From Streptomyces sp. NBC_01235 (GTDB lineage Bacteria > Actinomycetota > Actinomycetes > Streptomycetales > Streptomycetaceae): 64,000 bases of DNA. Shown piece after piece: positions 1-9,116 of this stretch. The stretch spans positions 1 through 64,000 of the forward strand of contig NZ_CP108513.1 in NCBI RefSeq assembly GCF_035989285.1, in the 5' to 3' direction. The stretch's first letter is position 1, and each line of letters begins with the position of its first letter. A program made the position numbers and the translations under genes. The notes beneath the pieces were generated by a model. It saw nothing but the letters and a program-made list of their open reading frames with translations, did not search any database and had not been told where the DNA came from.

Positions 1-230
1 ACCACATCGCTGCGCGATGTGCAAGCGAACAACCGCGCTGCGCGCGGTTGTTACGCACCCGCTCCGCGGGTGCGAACCCTGTTGCTACGCAACAGGGTTG
101 ACGGCGATCGCTGCGCTCCCGCTGCCCACGCGGTGCGTGGGCGGATCCCTTCGCTGCGCTCCAGGATCCGGTGGGGCCGGCCGCTGCGCGACCGGCGCAG
201 CGCGGCGGTACGCCGGTCGCCAACTGAGGG
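1..230. repeat. Streptomyces linear-replicon telomere (palindromes II onward)
   Basis: Consecutive inverted repeats, each with a three-base loop, fill this stretch: arms 3-10/14-21 (loop TGC), 28-38/42-52 (TGC), 54-62/66-74 (TCC), 75-85/89-99 (TAC), 124-131/135-142 (GGT) and 176-184/188-196 (TGC, one mismatch), plus an imperfect GGATCC-bounded repeat at 143-169. Order, spacing and loops match the archetypal Streptomyces telomere, in which such palindromes fold in the 3' overhang and are recognised by Tap and Tpg for end patching. The archetype starts with a palindrome of about 13 bases (CCCGCGGAGCGGG) that is absent here, so the sequence begins just inside the physical end. Confidence 0.92.
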
Positions 231-422
231 GCTGTCAGGTGCTGCTAGTCGGGTTTCTGTGCGGGAGTTGGGGAGTCCTGCGGACTCCTGGGCGGGTCCG
301 CTGCGCTCCCCCGCCTGACGGTCCTTCCGGCTGCGCCTCCAGAACCTTGGGGCCCGCTGGCGCGGGCCGGGCTTGCTACGAGGTGGTGGGGGTCGCTCGT
401 TCGTGTGGGTTCCAGTGTAGCG

Positions 423-443
423 GCTGCATCAGGTTGATGCAGC
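423..443. repeat. Last terminal palindrome before the first operon
   Basis: A perfect nine-base inverted repeat (GCTGCATCA and its complement) flanks a GGT loop, the same design as the telomere palindromes. It lies about 70 bases upstream of the first coding sequence. Between 230 and 423 there are further weaker GC-rich dyads, for example around 268-290 and 350-370, and no gene. The element may belong to the telomere or to the promoter region of the operon that follows. Confidence 0.6.
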
Positions 444-510
444 ATGTATCGTTGGCGGAAACATGGGACACCCCACAACCACTTGGGGCAGGTCTTGAAA
501 GGGGACGAAT

Positions 511-1797
511 TTGTTTAGCGTCGAAATACGCCTCAAGGTACGGGAGGAAATCCAGCGTGAGGTTACCGGATTGACGGCGGAACAAATCCACGAACTGTTG
601 GTGGCTGCGGGTGGCCTGGAAAGCCGCGAGGGTCACCCGAGGCCACTCAGTACGGAGGAGCGGCTGGCGGCGGTTCGGCGGAACGAGTTGCGGCGCATCT
701 GGACCTTGATGGGTGGCACGGCGTGGGACGCCTACTCTCCCGAGAGGGATGCTCAGGCGGACCGCTGGCACCAGGCGCTGCGGGACCGTCAGGAAGGTGC
801 GAGCGGTGGGGCAGTGGAGTCTGACTCCGGGCTGATCCGCTATCGGATCGTGGCGCAGCGGACTGACCCGGCGCATCCCGGGGCCTCGGTGGTGACGAAC
901 TACACCTATGCGCGGTCCGTTGAGGAGGCCGTGGCGAAGGTGCGCCGGGCGAAGGAGAAGCCGGGTGGCCTGTACGGGGACCAGGGCCTGTACCGCGTGG
1001 TGGAGGCCGTCGAGGAGAGCCCGCAGAGCGAGGCGCGTCAACTGCAGGGCGCTCGCGGGCGGTTCCTCACTGCGGTCATGGACGCCGCTGTTGCCGCCCT
1101 GGACGATCAGCCAGCATCTGCCCGCCCGGAGTTGATCGAGGCCCTGTCCGAGTTCTTCTTCGACACCGTCCTCACCCGCGCGATCGTCTCCCCCGACAGC
1201 GGAGAGGACAACGCTCAGCTGCACGCCCGGGACGGGGAGGTCCTGTCTCGCTTGCTACTGGCTCACCTCGCCGACCACGGCCTGGACCTGGTGGAGGCAA
1301 GCGCCGGCACCGGCGAACTGCACGCCCTGCCCGATCGGCACACGGGTGTCGGTCGGCCTTCCCTTCGTGACGAGGAGAGCGACGCGCCGGCGGAGCTCAT
1401 CGAGCGCGTCCTCGCCGTGTGCGAGCAACACTATGCCGCCGTGACCGGCACCACCTCCGAGCAGTGGGACCAGGAGTCGTCCCAGGAGCTCGTGGACATC
1501 GCCCTGCGGACCGTGCACCTGGCGGAGCCGGAGACCTACCCGCAGACGCTGGACGCGTACCTGCACGAGCACCGGGCGCGGCTGGAGCGGCTGTGGCGCC
1601 GCTACGGGCCGGGCGGCATGTTCGCGGGCGAGCTCGTGCTGATCGACCTGCCCGGGTCCTTCGCGCTGTGCGAGAGGATCGAGACGACCCCGCTCTGGCT
1701 CGAAGGGATCTGGACGAAGCACGGCCAGGAGGAAACCGCACTGGAAAGGCTTCAGAACAGCTGGCTGTACGACACGGGAGAGGAGGACGGGCGATGA
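511..1797 (+). CDS. Unknown protein co-transcribed with the telomeric helicase
   Basis: A 428-residue soluble acidic protein that I do not recognise. The TTG start is chosen because a good ribosome-binding site (AAAGGGGA) sits just upstream and codon bias is strong from there. The N-terminal ~50 residues are charged and helical, residues ~105-170 look like a small alpha/beta domain, and the C-terminal half is helical and rich in Glu and Leu. There are no membrane segments and no obvious catalytic motif. Its stop overlaps the helicase start (ATGA), so the two are translationally coupled. This implies a partner role with the helicase at the chromosome end, which is inference from context only. 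Confidence 0.75.
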   Translation: MFSVEIRLKVREEIQREVTGLTAEQIHELLVAAGGLESREGHPRPLSTEERLAAVRRNELRRIWTLMGGTAWDAYSPERDAQADRWHQALRDRQEGASGGAVESDSGLIRYRIVAQRTDPAHPGASVVTNYTYARSVEEAVAKVRRAKEKPGGLYGDQGLYRVVEAVEESPQSEARQLQGARGRFLTAVMDAAVAALDDQPASARPELIEALSEFFFDTVLTRAIVSPDSGEDNAQLHARDGEVLSRLLLAHLADHGLDLVEASAGTGELHALPDRHTGVGRPSLRDEESDAPAELIERVLAVCEQHYAAVTGTTSEQWDQESSQELVDIALRTVHLAEPETYPQTLDAYLHEHRARLERLWRRYGPGGMFAGELVLIDLPGSFALCERIETTPLWLEGIWTKHGQEETALERLQNSWLYDTGEEDGR

Positions 1798-4700
1798 GCA
1801 GGATTCCGCTCAAGAAACACCAGATCGACCAGAAGTCGAGTTTCCGTAAGTGGGTCGGATTCCCTGCAAGATCATCTGTGCCCCCACAGGGTGCCCGTGG
1901 CACGATCGTGTCAGCGACCGGATCCGGCAAAACGATCATGGCCGCCGCGAGCGCGCTGGAGTGCTTCCCCGAGGGCCGGATCCTCGTGACCGTGCCGACC
2001 CTGGACCTGCTCGTGCAGACCGCCCAGGCCTGGCGGGCGGTGGGCCACCGCTCCCCCATGGTCGCGGTGTGCTCGCTGGAGAACGACCCGGTGCTGAACG
2101 AACTGGGAGTGCGCACCACCACCAACCCGATCCAGCTCGCCCTGTGGGCAGGGCACGGGCCCGTCATCGTGTTCGCCACGTACGCCTCTCTCGTGGACCG
2201 CGAGGACATCGACGCACCCGAGGGCCAGCGCAAGGTGCGCGGGCCGCTGGAGGCCGCTCTGGCGGGCGGAGAGCGCCTGTACGGACAGCAGATGGACGGT
2301 TTTTCGCTCGCCATCATCGACGAAGCCCACGGAACCACTGGCGATCTTGGGAGGCCGTGGGCGGCGATCCACGACAACGCCCGGATCCCGGCGGACTTCC
2401 GGCTGTACCTGACCGCCACCCCGCGCATCCTCGCCTCGCCCCAGCCGCAGAAGGGCGCCGACGGCCAGGAGGCGGAGATCGCGAGCATGGCCGACGACCC
2501 GGACGGCACGTTCGGCGCCTGGCTGCCTGGGGCTGAACTCGGGCTCTCGGAGGCGATCGAGCGGGAAATCCTCGCCCCGTTCGAGATCGACGTCCTGGAG
2601 ATCCGCGACCCCTCCCCGGTCCTCGGGGAATCGGAGGAGGCGCAGCGAGGCCGGCGCCTGGCCCTGCTGCAGACCGCCCTGCTGGAGCACGCGGCGGCGT
2701 ACAACCTGCGCACCGTCATGACCTTCCACCAGAAGGTGGAGGAAGCCGCGGCGTTCGCGGAGAAGCTGCCGGAAACCGCTGCCCAGCTGTACGTCACCGA
2801 GACCGATGGCGAGACCATGGTCAAGGCGGAGAAGGAGCTCCCGGCGTCGTCGATCGACGCGGAGTTCTACGGCCTGGAGGCCGGCCGCCACGTACCCCCG
2901 GACCGGGTGTGGGCGGCGTGGCTGTGCGGCGACCACCTCGTCAGCGAACGCCGGGAGGTGCTGCGACAGTTCGCCAACGGCATCGACGCCAACAACCGGC
3001 GCGTACACCGCGCGTTCCTCGCCTCCGTGCGGGTCCTCGGGGAAGGCGTGGACATCACCGGCGAGCGCGGAGCGGAGGCGATCTGCTTCGCCGACACCCG
3101 CGGCTCCCAGGTGGAGATCGTCCAGAACATCGGCCGCGCGCTCCGGCTCAACCGCGACGGCAGCACGAAGATCGCCCGCATCATCGTGCCGATCTTCCTG
3201 GAGCCCGGCGAGGACCCTACCGACATGGTCGCCTCCGCCAGTTTTCGCCCTCTTGTAGCGGTTTTGCAGGGCCTACGCAGTCATGATGAACGACTCGTTG
3301 AGCAGCTCGCTTCCCGTGCCTTGAGCAGCGGGAAGCGCAAGGTGCACGTCCAGCGCGATGAGGACGGCCAGATCATCGGGGCCGGCGGCGAAGGTGACGG
3401 TGAGAACCAGGAGCAGGACGGCACCGACGCCGCTGCCGAGTCGGCCCTGCTCCACTTCTCCAGCCCGCGCGACGCGTCGACCATCGCGGCCTTCCTGCGC
3501 ACCCGGGTCTACCGGCCGGAGTCCCTGGTGTGGCTCGAGGGCTACCAGGCCCTCATCCGCTGGCGGGCCGAGAACGAGATCACCGGCCTCTACGCCGTTC
3601 CCTACGACACAGAGACCCAGGTCGGGGTGACGAAAGATTTTCCGCTTGGGCGATGGGTCCACCAGCAGCGGAAGGCCCTGCGGGCCGGGGAGATGGAGCC
3701 GCGGCGCAAGGAGCTGCTGGACGCCCCGGAGGCCGGAATGGTGTGGGAACCGGGCGAGGAGGCGTGGGAGTCCAAACTCGCCGCGCTGCGCTCCTACCGG
3801 CAGGCCACGGGCCACCTTGCTCCCCGCCAGGACCAGGTGTGGGGCGAGGGCGAGGCGATGGTGCCGGTCGGCCAGCACATGGCCAACCTCCGCCGCAAGG
3901 GCGGCCTCGGTAAGGACGCGGAGCGGGCGGCGAAGCGGGCGGAGCAGCTGGCGGCCATCGACCCGGACTGGAACTGCCCGTGGCCGCTGGACTGGCAACG
4001 CCACTACCGCGTCCTCGCGGACCTGGTCGACGCCGACGGCAGCCTGCCCGAGATCCAGCCGGGCGTGCTGATGGACGGCGATGACATCGGGCGGTGGCTC
4101 CAGCGGCAGTCCCAGCCGGCTACTTGGGCGCAGCTGTCGACCGAGCAACAGGAGCGGCTGTCCACGCTGGGCGTGAAGCCCGTCCAGGCGCCGTCTCCGG
4201 CCCCTGCTGCTCCGCGCGCGACGAAGGGCCCGGGCAAGGCGCAGCAGGCGTTCCAGCGGGGCCTGGCGGCCCTCGCGCAGTGGGTCGAGCGGGAAGGAGC
4301 CCACCGGCCTGTACCGCGCGGCCACAGTGAACAGATCGCGGTCGACGGCGAGACCGAGCCGGTGATCGTCAAGCTAGGCGTATGGACATCGAACACCCGG
4401 GCGAGGTGGGACAAGCTCACCCCCGAACAGCAGGCCGCCGTCGCCTCCCTGGGCGTGCCCTGGGCGAAGGCAGCGGTGCCGGCCCCGTCCAGCCCGGCAT
4501 CGGTGGACGACGGTCCCCTCCAGCCCGCGCCATCGGACGCACAGGCGCAGAAGGAGCACGACCAGGGCGACACCGTGACGGACGGCGAGGCTCAGGCGGC
4601 GGGGGGCAGGGCGCGGATGTCGCGCATGAACGAGCTGATGCGCAAGCACACCAAGGCCGAACTGCTGCGCATGGCCTACGCAGGCGGCCTGGTGAACCAC

Positions 4701-4943
4701 AACTCCCCCGAGAAGTGGCGCAAGGACGAAATCGCCTCCGCTGTCGTGGACATCGAGTTCCGCGCTGCCGACCAGACTGCCCCGGCCCGACCCACCGCAC
4801 TCAGCCCGCGGCCCGTTCCCGCGAAGCCGCTGCTGGAGCGAGACCACCATGACAAGTGCGAGAAGGAGTCGTACGAAGGCGGCACCTGCACCTGCGACCT
4901 CATCGAGCAGTACGGACCGCCCTCCGAACGGGACGACTACTGA
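1794..4943 (+). CDS. TtrA-like telomere-linked DEAD/DEAH helicase with helicase-associated (HA) domains
   Basis: A 1049-residue superfamily 2 helicase starting at the ATG that overlaps the upstream stop. The N-terminal core has Walker A (TGSGKT, residues ~43-48), Walker B/DEAH (IIDEAH, ~170-175) and a LTATP motif (~206). The second RecA lobe carries VLGEGVDI (~417) and a QNIGRALR box (~446), the Q..GR..R arginine-finger motif. The C-terminal third holds repeated helicase-associated segments typical of actinobacterial HA proteins (~645-900), then a SAP-like helical stretch and a tail with three cysteines. Helicase-like genes of this kind sit at the ends of many Streptomyces chromosomes and linear plasmids, where TtrA has been linked to conjugal transfer of linear replicons. 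Its position 1.8 kb from the end fits. The exact role here is inferred. Confidence 0.88.
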   Translation: MSRIPLKKHQIDQKSSFRKWVGFPARSSVPPQGARGTIVSATGSGKTIMAAASALECFPEGRILVTVPTLDLLVQTAQAWRAVGHRSPMVAVCSLENDPVLNELGVRTTTNPIQLALWAGHGPVIVFATYASLVDREDIDAPEGQRKVRGPLEAALAGGERLYGQQMDGFSLAIIDEAHGTTGDLGRPWAAIHDNARIPADFRLYLTATPRILASPQPQKGADGQEAEIASMADDPDGTFGAWLPGAELGLSEAIEREILAPFEIDVLEIRDPSPVLGESEEAQRGRRLALLQTALLEHAAAYNLRTVMTFHQKVEEAAAFAEKLPETAAQLYVTETDGETMVKAEKELPASSIDAEFYGLEAGRHVPPDRVWAAWLCGDHLVSERREVLRQFANGIDANNRRVHRAFLASVRVLGEGVDITGERGAEAICFADTRGSQVEIVQNIGRALRLNRDGSTKIARIIVPIFLEPGEDPTDMVASASFRPLVAVLQGLRSHDERLVEQLASRALSSGKRKVHVQRDEDGQIIGAGGEGDGENQEQDGTDAAAESALLHFSSPRDASTIAAFLRTRVYRPESLVWLEGYQALIRWRAENEITGLYAVPYDTETQVGVTKDFPLGRWVHQQRKALRAGEMEPRRKELLDAPEAGMVWEPGEEAWESKLAALRSYRQATGHLAPRQDQVWGEGEAMVPVGQHMANLRRKGGLGKDAERAAKRAEQLAAIDPDWNCPWPLDWQRHYRVLADLVDADGSLPEIQPGVLMDGDDIGRWLQRQSQPATWAQLSTEQQERLSTLGVKPVQAPSPAPAAPRATKGPGKAQQAFQRGLAALAQWVEREGAHRPVPRGHSEQIAVDGETEPVIVKLGVWTSNTRARWDKLTPEQQAAVASLGVPWAKAAVPAPSSPASVDDGPLQPAPSDAQAQKEHDQGDTVTDGEAQAAGGRARMSRMNELMRKHTKAELLRMAYAGGLVNHNSPEKWRKDEIASAVVDIEFRAADQTAPARPTALSPRPVPAKPLLERDHHDKCEKESYEGGTCTCDLIEQYGPPSERDDY

Positions 4944-4983
4944 GACAGTCACCCGATCGGGGAGGCACGTTCGGCGCCACGGC

Positions 4984-6129
4984 TCAGGCGAGGCGCCGCA
5001 ACGCGATCAGCCGGTTGGTCAGCTCTACCGTGGCGAGGTACCACCAGAAGATCCAGTCGAGGAATGCTTCGTCGTACTCGCCGCGCTGGTCGGCCCGGCG
5101 GTGGCGCAGGTCGAAGCGGTTGGCGATCTCGAACAGCGCGCCTTCGTCCTTCCCGAGGTGCTGCTTGATCAGGGCACGGCGTTCCTCAAGGATGCGGGCG
5201 AGGTTGAAGATGGCCGATCGCTTGCTCTCGGCTGACGTGTCACGCCCTCGGAAGAGGGCGATGGCGTGGCGGACACCGGCGGTGGTGTCGGGTGGGCTGT
5301 CGTTGAGGGCGCGGTGCACCAGCTGGCTTCGGGCGTCGTCGGTGACGGCGACCAGGCGCCCGAGGTCCTCACCCTCGGCGGCCAGTTCGTAATCGATGCC
5401 GGCCTCGCGCAACAGCTGGTTGACTTTCCACCGGTACAGGACGCGTGCCGGGCCGTTGTGAAACTCCGAGTGGTGCCATCCGCAGCCGCTGTAGGAGTGG
5501 AAGCGCCGCGTACGGGGGCGGCTCACCAGGTCGTGGAACACCTCGATCAGCCCATAGAAGGTGTCTTCGCCCCACGCCTCCGGCGCCAGCGGCCACAGAT
5601 CAGGGATGCCAAGTCGCCTGTCGATCACGTCGGAGGGGTCAGGCAGCTCGCTGTGATCGTCGATGCATTCCTCGCCGAAGACTTCGACCAGGTAGCCGTT
5701 GTCGGCGAACTCGCCGATGAGCCGCGCGAAGTCCCGTCGGGTGTCCCGCGCGGTACTGCCATCGTGAGCGAGTCCGTTGCCGCGGCGCTGCGGCCAGTAC
5801 GGCCGGGGCGCGGCCGCATGCCTGAGCTCGGGCGCCCGGCGGATGAGTTCGGTGAACCAGTCGTGCTGGTCCATCACGGCCCGTTTGGTGCCCCAGCCGG
5901 TGGCGGTGGTCGCCCAGGGATCGGATGTCGGCGCGGTGTGGTTGGGCAGATCCTCGAAGTCGGCGACTGCAGTTGTGCCGGTCAGGGCCTCCGTCATGAG
6001 CCAAATAGCCCGGTCCTGCCAGGAGCCTGTGGACCGGAGCACGCGCTCGCCCTCGGATATGAACAGCGATGCGGGCCAGAGGAGTTCGTAATTGCTCAGG
6101 TCCAGACTCACTACAACATCATCACCCAT
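4984..6129 (-). CDS. Unknown soluble protein with HEPN-like C-terminal region
   Basis: About 381 residues from the ATG at 6129; the frame is open further upstream, but codon bias there is poorer and it would overlap the preceding gene. No ribosome-binding site is obvious, so translation may be coupled to the small gene 38 bases upstream. The N-terminal part is mixed alpha/beta and Trp-rich. The last ~110 residues are helical, with a block reading RFDLRHRRADQ followed by an amphipathic Trp-rich helix. That layout resembles C-terminal domains in accessory-island proteins of unknown function. A HEPN or abortive-infection role is possible, but I see no clear catalytic R-x4-6-H motif. It converges on the helicase gene, 40 bases apart. 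Confidence 0.7.
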   Translation of the reverse strand: MGDDVVVSLDLSNYELLWPASLFISEGERVLRSTGSWQDRAIWLMTEALTGTTAVADFEDLPNHTAPTSDPWATTATGWGTKRAVMDQHDWFTELIRRAPELRHAAAPRPYWPQRRGNGLAHDGSTARDTRRDFARLIGEFADNGYLVEVFGEECIDDHSELPDPSDVIDRRLGIPDLWPLAPEAWGEDTFYGLIEVFHDLVSRPRTRRFHSYSGCGWHHSEFHNGPARVLYRWKVNQLLREAGIDYELAAEGEDLGRLVAVTDDARSQLVHRALNDSPPDTTAGVRHAIALFRGRDTSAESKRSAIFNLARILEERRALIKQHLGKDEGALFEIANRFDLRHRRADQRGEYDEAFLDWIFWWYLATVELTNRLIALRRLA

Positions 6130-6167
6130 AGGAGATGTGTCCCGACCCTGGGCGATGAATTCCCGTC

Positions 6168-6389
6168 TCAGTCCCGGATGAGCTCCTGGAACTGCGGACA
6201 TCCCACCGCATGCCACTCCCTGACGAGGACTTCCCCGGCAACGACCACGACCTCCGCGTACCACGGCAGACAGTCGTGGCACGCACGGATCTCGTACGAG
6301 TTGCCGTCTTCGTCGAACGCCTTGAGATCGACGGAGCCGACCGGCGCCCGGTAGGTGACGTCCTGCTGCGGATCGGAGCCTTCTGCCAT
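6168..6389 (-). CDS. Small unknown protein
   Basis: A 73-residue ORF from an ATG, in good Streptomyces codon usage, immediately upstream of and in the same direction as the 381-residue gene (38 bases apart). It looks like a small beta-rich domain (YEIRACHDCLPWYAEV) with a CxxC pair and a third cysteine near the C-terminus, so metal binding is possible. Size and position suggest a partner, antidote or regulator of the downstream protein, but nothing in the sequence proves that. It starts back-to-back with the CHAT gene, about 195 bases apart. Confidence 0.6.
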   Translation of the reverse strand: MAEGSDPQQDVTYRAPVGSVDLKAFDEDGNSYEIRACHDCLPWYAEVVVVAGEVLVREWHAVGCPQFQELIRD

Positions 6390-6390
6390 G

Positions 6391-6415
6391 GCGGCCAGTA
6401 TCTACCAGCGCTCAG
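6391..6415. repeat. Degenerate copy of the island 19-bp motif
   Basis: GGCCA and AGCGCTCAG, the two ends of the motif found intact at 9117-9135, are both present but nine instead of five bases apart. The site lies in the divergent promoter region between the 73-residue gene and the CHAT gene. Support is weak on its own and rests on the better copies at 7726-7787, 9117-9161 and 12965-13006. Confidence 0.35.
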
Positions 6416-6584
6416 ATGGCCTTCGGGGCAAGGAACGTGACCCGTCCGCCACGATCGTCAGCGGACCCGCACAGGACTGCCCGTCTTGCCGCCACACCTG
6501 CAGGAACGCTGTGGGAAGCGGCGAGGGGCGTTGTCAGTGGGTGGCCATAGCCTGGCGAGACGGGAACCGCAGAGAGGCACGCCC

Positions 6585-7646
6585 ATGAACGCCAGTTACT
6601 ACCGGAGCCAGCTGGACAGAAAGAACAAGGCTCGCGCTGACGCGGAGAAGAAGGTCGGCGAGTTCCGCAAGAAGGAAGCCGACAAGCGCGCGAAGGCCAC
6701 GAAGGAGAAAGCCGCAGCCGCCAAGGCGAGCAGCCAGGGCACCGTCAACAGCAAGCAGCGTGCTGCCCAGCGGTACGAGAACGAGGCCAACAAAGCTGGC
6801 CAGGACGCCAGCACGTGGAGCGCCAAGGTCGGCAAGCTCTCCAAGGAGGCAGCTGACCTGTCGGCCAAGCTGGCGAAGGCGGAACAGGTTGAGCGGGCCG
6901 CCGCAGAGAAGGCTCGCCAGCGTGAACAGCAGAAGACGGAGCGTCATGCCGCAGCTGAGCAGCAGAAGATCGAGAGCCGCCTGTCGGCGACGGAGGGCGA
7001 GGTGCGCACAGTGCTGAAAGAACTGCGGGCCCCGAAGCCGGAGAAACTGCGAGTGCTGCTACTGGCAGCCGCCTCCGCCGGTGACCTGCGAGTCGGCCAG
7101 GAACAACAGAGGATTCGTGCGGCCGTGCAGAGCGCCACCCATCGCAACCTTGTCGAACTGGATGTCCACCCTGCTGCGACGGCGGACGTCTTCCTGGACG
7201 CGCTGACCCGGTTCCGTCCCCACGTCGTGCACTTCTCCGGCCACAGCACACAGGACCTGATCGCTTTCGAGAAGGGCGAGAACGGCTTCCACGAAGGTGC
7301 CATCGTCAGCGCCAGCGCCTTCGCCCGGGCCATCGCCGCCGTGGACGACAAGCCGCTGCTGGTCCTGCTGAACTCCTGCCACTCCGCAGCCCAGACCGGG
7401 AAGCTGGTCGGCACCGTGCCGTTCGCCATCGGAATGTCCGACACGATCGGCGATGTCGACGCCATCACCTATGCCGCCCGGTTCTACGCCGCCGTCGCCG
7501 ACGGCCAGTCCGTCCAAGCCGCCCACCTGCTCAGCCGTGTGGCCATCGAAATGAACGGCCTGCTCGACCGCGACCTCCCGACCCTGGCCTGTGCAGCGGA
7601 CGTCGACCCGAGCACTACAAAGCTGGTGACGCCGCCTCCGGAGTAG
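6585..7646 (+). CDS. CHAT-domain (caspase-like) protein with N-terminal coiled coil
   Basis: A 353-residue protein; the ATG is preceded by GAGAGG at a suitable distance. Residues ~1-150 are extremely rich in Lys, Ala, Glu and Gln and should form a long coiled coil. Residues ~160-345 match the CHAT protease fold: a beta strand (LRVLLLAAA), the catalytic histidine in HVVHFSGHS (~225) and the catalytic cysteine in VLLNSCHSA (~269). CHAT domains are clan CD cysteine proteases (caspase/separase relatives), often used as bacterial effectors of cell death or defence, activated by an associated sensor. The Streptomyces island context fits defence or signalling. The coiled coil could mediate oligomerisation or sensing. 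The substrate is unknown, and no gasdermin-like gene is adjacent. Confidence 0.82.
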   Translation: MNASYYRSQLDRKNKARADAEKKVGEFRKKEADKRAKATKEKAAAAKASSQGTVNSKQRAAQRYENEANKAGQDASTWSAKVGKLSKEAADLSAKLAKAEQVERAAAEKARQREQQKTERHAAAEQQKIESRLSATEGEVRTVLKELRAPKPEKLRVLLLAAASAGDLRVGQEQQRIRAAVQSATHRNLVELDVHPAATADVFLDALTRFRPHVVHFSGHSTQDLIAFEKGENGFHEGAIVSASAFARAIAAVDDKPLLVLLNSCHSAAQTGKLVGTVPFAIGMSDTIGDVDAITYAARFYAAVADGQSVQAAHLLSRVAIEMNGLLDRDLPTLACAADVDPSTTKLVTPPPE

Positions 7647-7725
7647 GACGTGGGCATCTCGTGCATGAGCATCCGATCCCCTGCCGTGGATACGCCTGCG
7701 AGTCCGGACCCGATCGGCCCTGTGA

Positions 7726-7787
7726 CTGGGCGCCATAGTTGGCGAGCCTGAGCACCACAGTTGGGACCCTGAGCGGGCTGCAGGGGG
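7726..7787. repeat. Tandem ~19-bp motif upstream of the HNH-ATPase gene
   Basis: Units begin at 7726 (CTGGGCGCCATAGTTGGCG), 7748 (CTGAGCACCACAGTTGGG) and 7769 (CTGAGCGGGCTG, first half only). They are direct repeats 21-22 bp apart, two helical turns. The same motif occurs at 9117-9135 and, reversed, at 9141-9161, 12965 and 12986. The array ends about 60 bases before the HNH-ATPase start, so an operator array is the simplest reading. Confidence 0.65.
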
Positions 7788-7845
7788 AAGCCGACCAGTC
7801 CCCGGACTATGGTGCCTCTTCGTTGAACGAACGAAGGGAGATGCT

Positions 7846-9048
7846 GTGGACTCCGAGCAGTCGGGTCGACGGGCGAACTTCACGGATAAGACCAAGGGCA
7901 CACTGGCGCTGAGGGCAGCTTACCGGTGCTCCAACCCAGGCTGTGGAGTGCTAACCATTGGCCCAGGATCGGGCAGCGCGGACTTTGAGCTCACAGGCAC
8001 GGCCGCCCATATCTATGCTGCAGCGCCCAACGGCCCCCGGGGCACCGGCGGCCTGACCGACACCCAACGCAGCGCTCCTCCCAACGGAATCTGGCTATGT
8101 GCCCGTTGCGCGCGTCTTGTCGATACCAACGCTGGCGGGGCCTATCCTGCGTCACTACTACGAGGGTGGAAAGACCTCCATGAGACACGAATCCGCATGG
8201 AGCACGGCGGCATATCCCGCCCTTTCGGATGGATCCACTCCATCGACATTCTCAAGGATATCTGGCTAGCGGAGCCGACGACCGTACGGTTCTCGCGATG
8301 CAATCTTTTCCTCGGCGGAACGGGTATCGGCAAGACTCACTTCATTTCACTCCTGTCCGGTTTGTCCTCACCTTCAATTATCATGGATCGCCGGGACCGA
8401 TCGGATTCGACAGTGCACGCGGCGATCAACTGGTACGACCCCCAACCACGCCGAGCCGAGTTCAGAGCCGAAGGCGAGCAACTGCTCTTCTCGGCTGACG
8501 GAACCGCTGTGCCGTTTCTCTCCCAGCCGTATCGAATAGTCACTCTCCCGTCGGTTTGGGCATATGCGCCTCGAGATGTGCGCGAGCTAGGAAGGCTGCT
8601 CGGGCTGGATCATTGGGCCGTTCGAAATCTGATCACGGAGTTGCCAGAGATCGTTCGCGGAGCAGTCAAGCAGATACGGATTGTGGAAGATCAGATTCAG
8701 GCCGAGTACACCCTGGGTGACAAGGTCATTTCAGATCGAGGTCACGATAGATCGCTGGATAGGAGCGTGGTACTTGAGGTCCTCGTAGCCCTCGCGGAGA
8801 CCTATGCTCGTACACAGCCAACACTCCTGCTGGTCGATGAGCTCTACGGCGGCGGCAATGCCGATTTCGAACAAAACGTTACGGAGCTTCTCAGCTCGTC
8901 AATCCGAGGGTTTCAGACCGTAGCCACTTCTGTATTCTCACCGCTCGTCGCCCCAGAATGGACGGTGACTCGCTTTGTATACGCATCAGATGAGGCCCGC
9001 GGCCGTAAGCATTGGGCACGGCTGGTCCAAGACGATGTTGAGGGGTAA
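7846..9048 (+). CDS. HNH-like zinc domain fused to an SMC/RecF-type ATPase
   Basis: A 400-residue protein; the GTG start follows AAGGGAG. Residues ~25-115 form an HNH-type module: a CSNPGCG knuckle, an AHI histidine, the PPNGIWLC core and a second CxxC. The usual histidine after the last CxxC is alanine here (CARCARLVD). Residues ~150-395 form a P-loop ATPase with Walker A (GGTGIGKT, ~163-170) and Walker B (TLLLVDEL, ~325-332), arranged as in RecF/OLD/PtuA-like ATPases. HNH plus ATPase is the architecture of defence nucleases such as Septu, where the two parts are usually separate proteins. GC content is visibly lower than in its neighbours, which suggests horizontal gain. A defence role is inferred; cleavage activity is doubtful given the missing His. 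Confidence 0.78.
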   Translation: MDSEQSGRRANFTDKTKGTLALRAAYRCSNPGCGVLTIGPGSGSADFELTGTAAHIYAAAPNGPRGTGGLTDTQRSAPPNGIWLCARCARLVDTNAGGAYPASLLRGWKDLHETRIRMEHGGISRPFGWIHSIDILKDIWLAEPTTVRFSRCNLFLGGTGIGKTHFISLLSGLSSPSIIMDRRDRSDSTVHAAINWYDPQPRRAEFRAEGEQLLFSADGTAVPFLSQPYRIVTLPSVWAYAPRDVRELGRLLGLDHWAVRNLITELPEIVRGAVKQIRIVEDQIQAEYTLGDKVISDRGHDRSLDRSVVLEVLVALAETYARTQPTLLLVDELYGGGNADFEQNVTELLSSSIRGFQTVATSVFSPLVAPEWTVTRFVYASDEARGRKHWARLVQDDVEG

Positions 9049-9116
9049 GGCAGCCGGACCACGCTGGCCACTTGAGCATGGTGGGGCACAGGACCGATCA
9101 TGCCTCCGCACGCAAA

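Noticed and set aside
1..443. Regularly repeated palindromes, possible CRISPR-like array
   Set aside because: The repeats differ in sequence and length, have three-base loops and no spacers, and match telomere palindromes.
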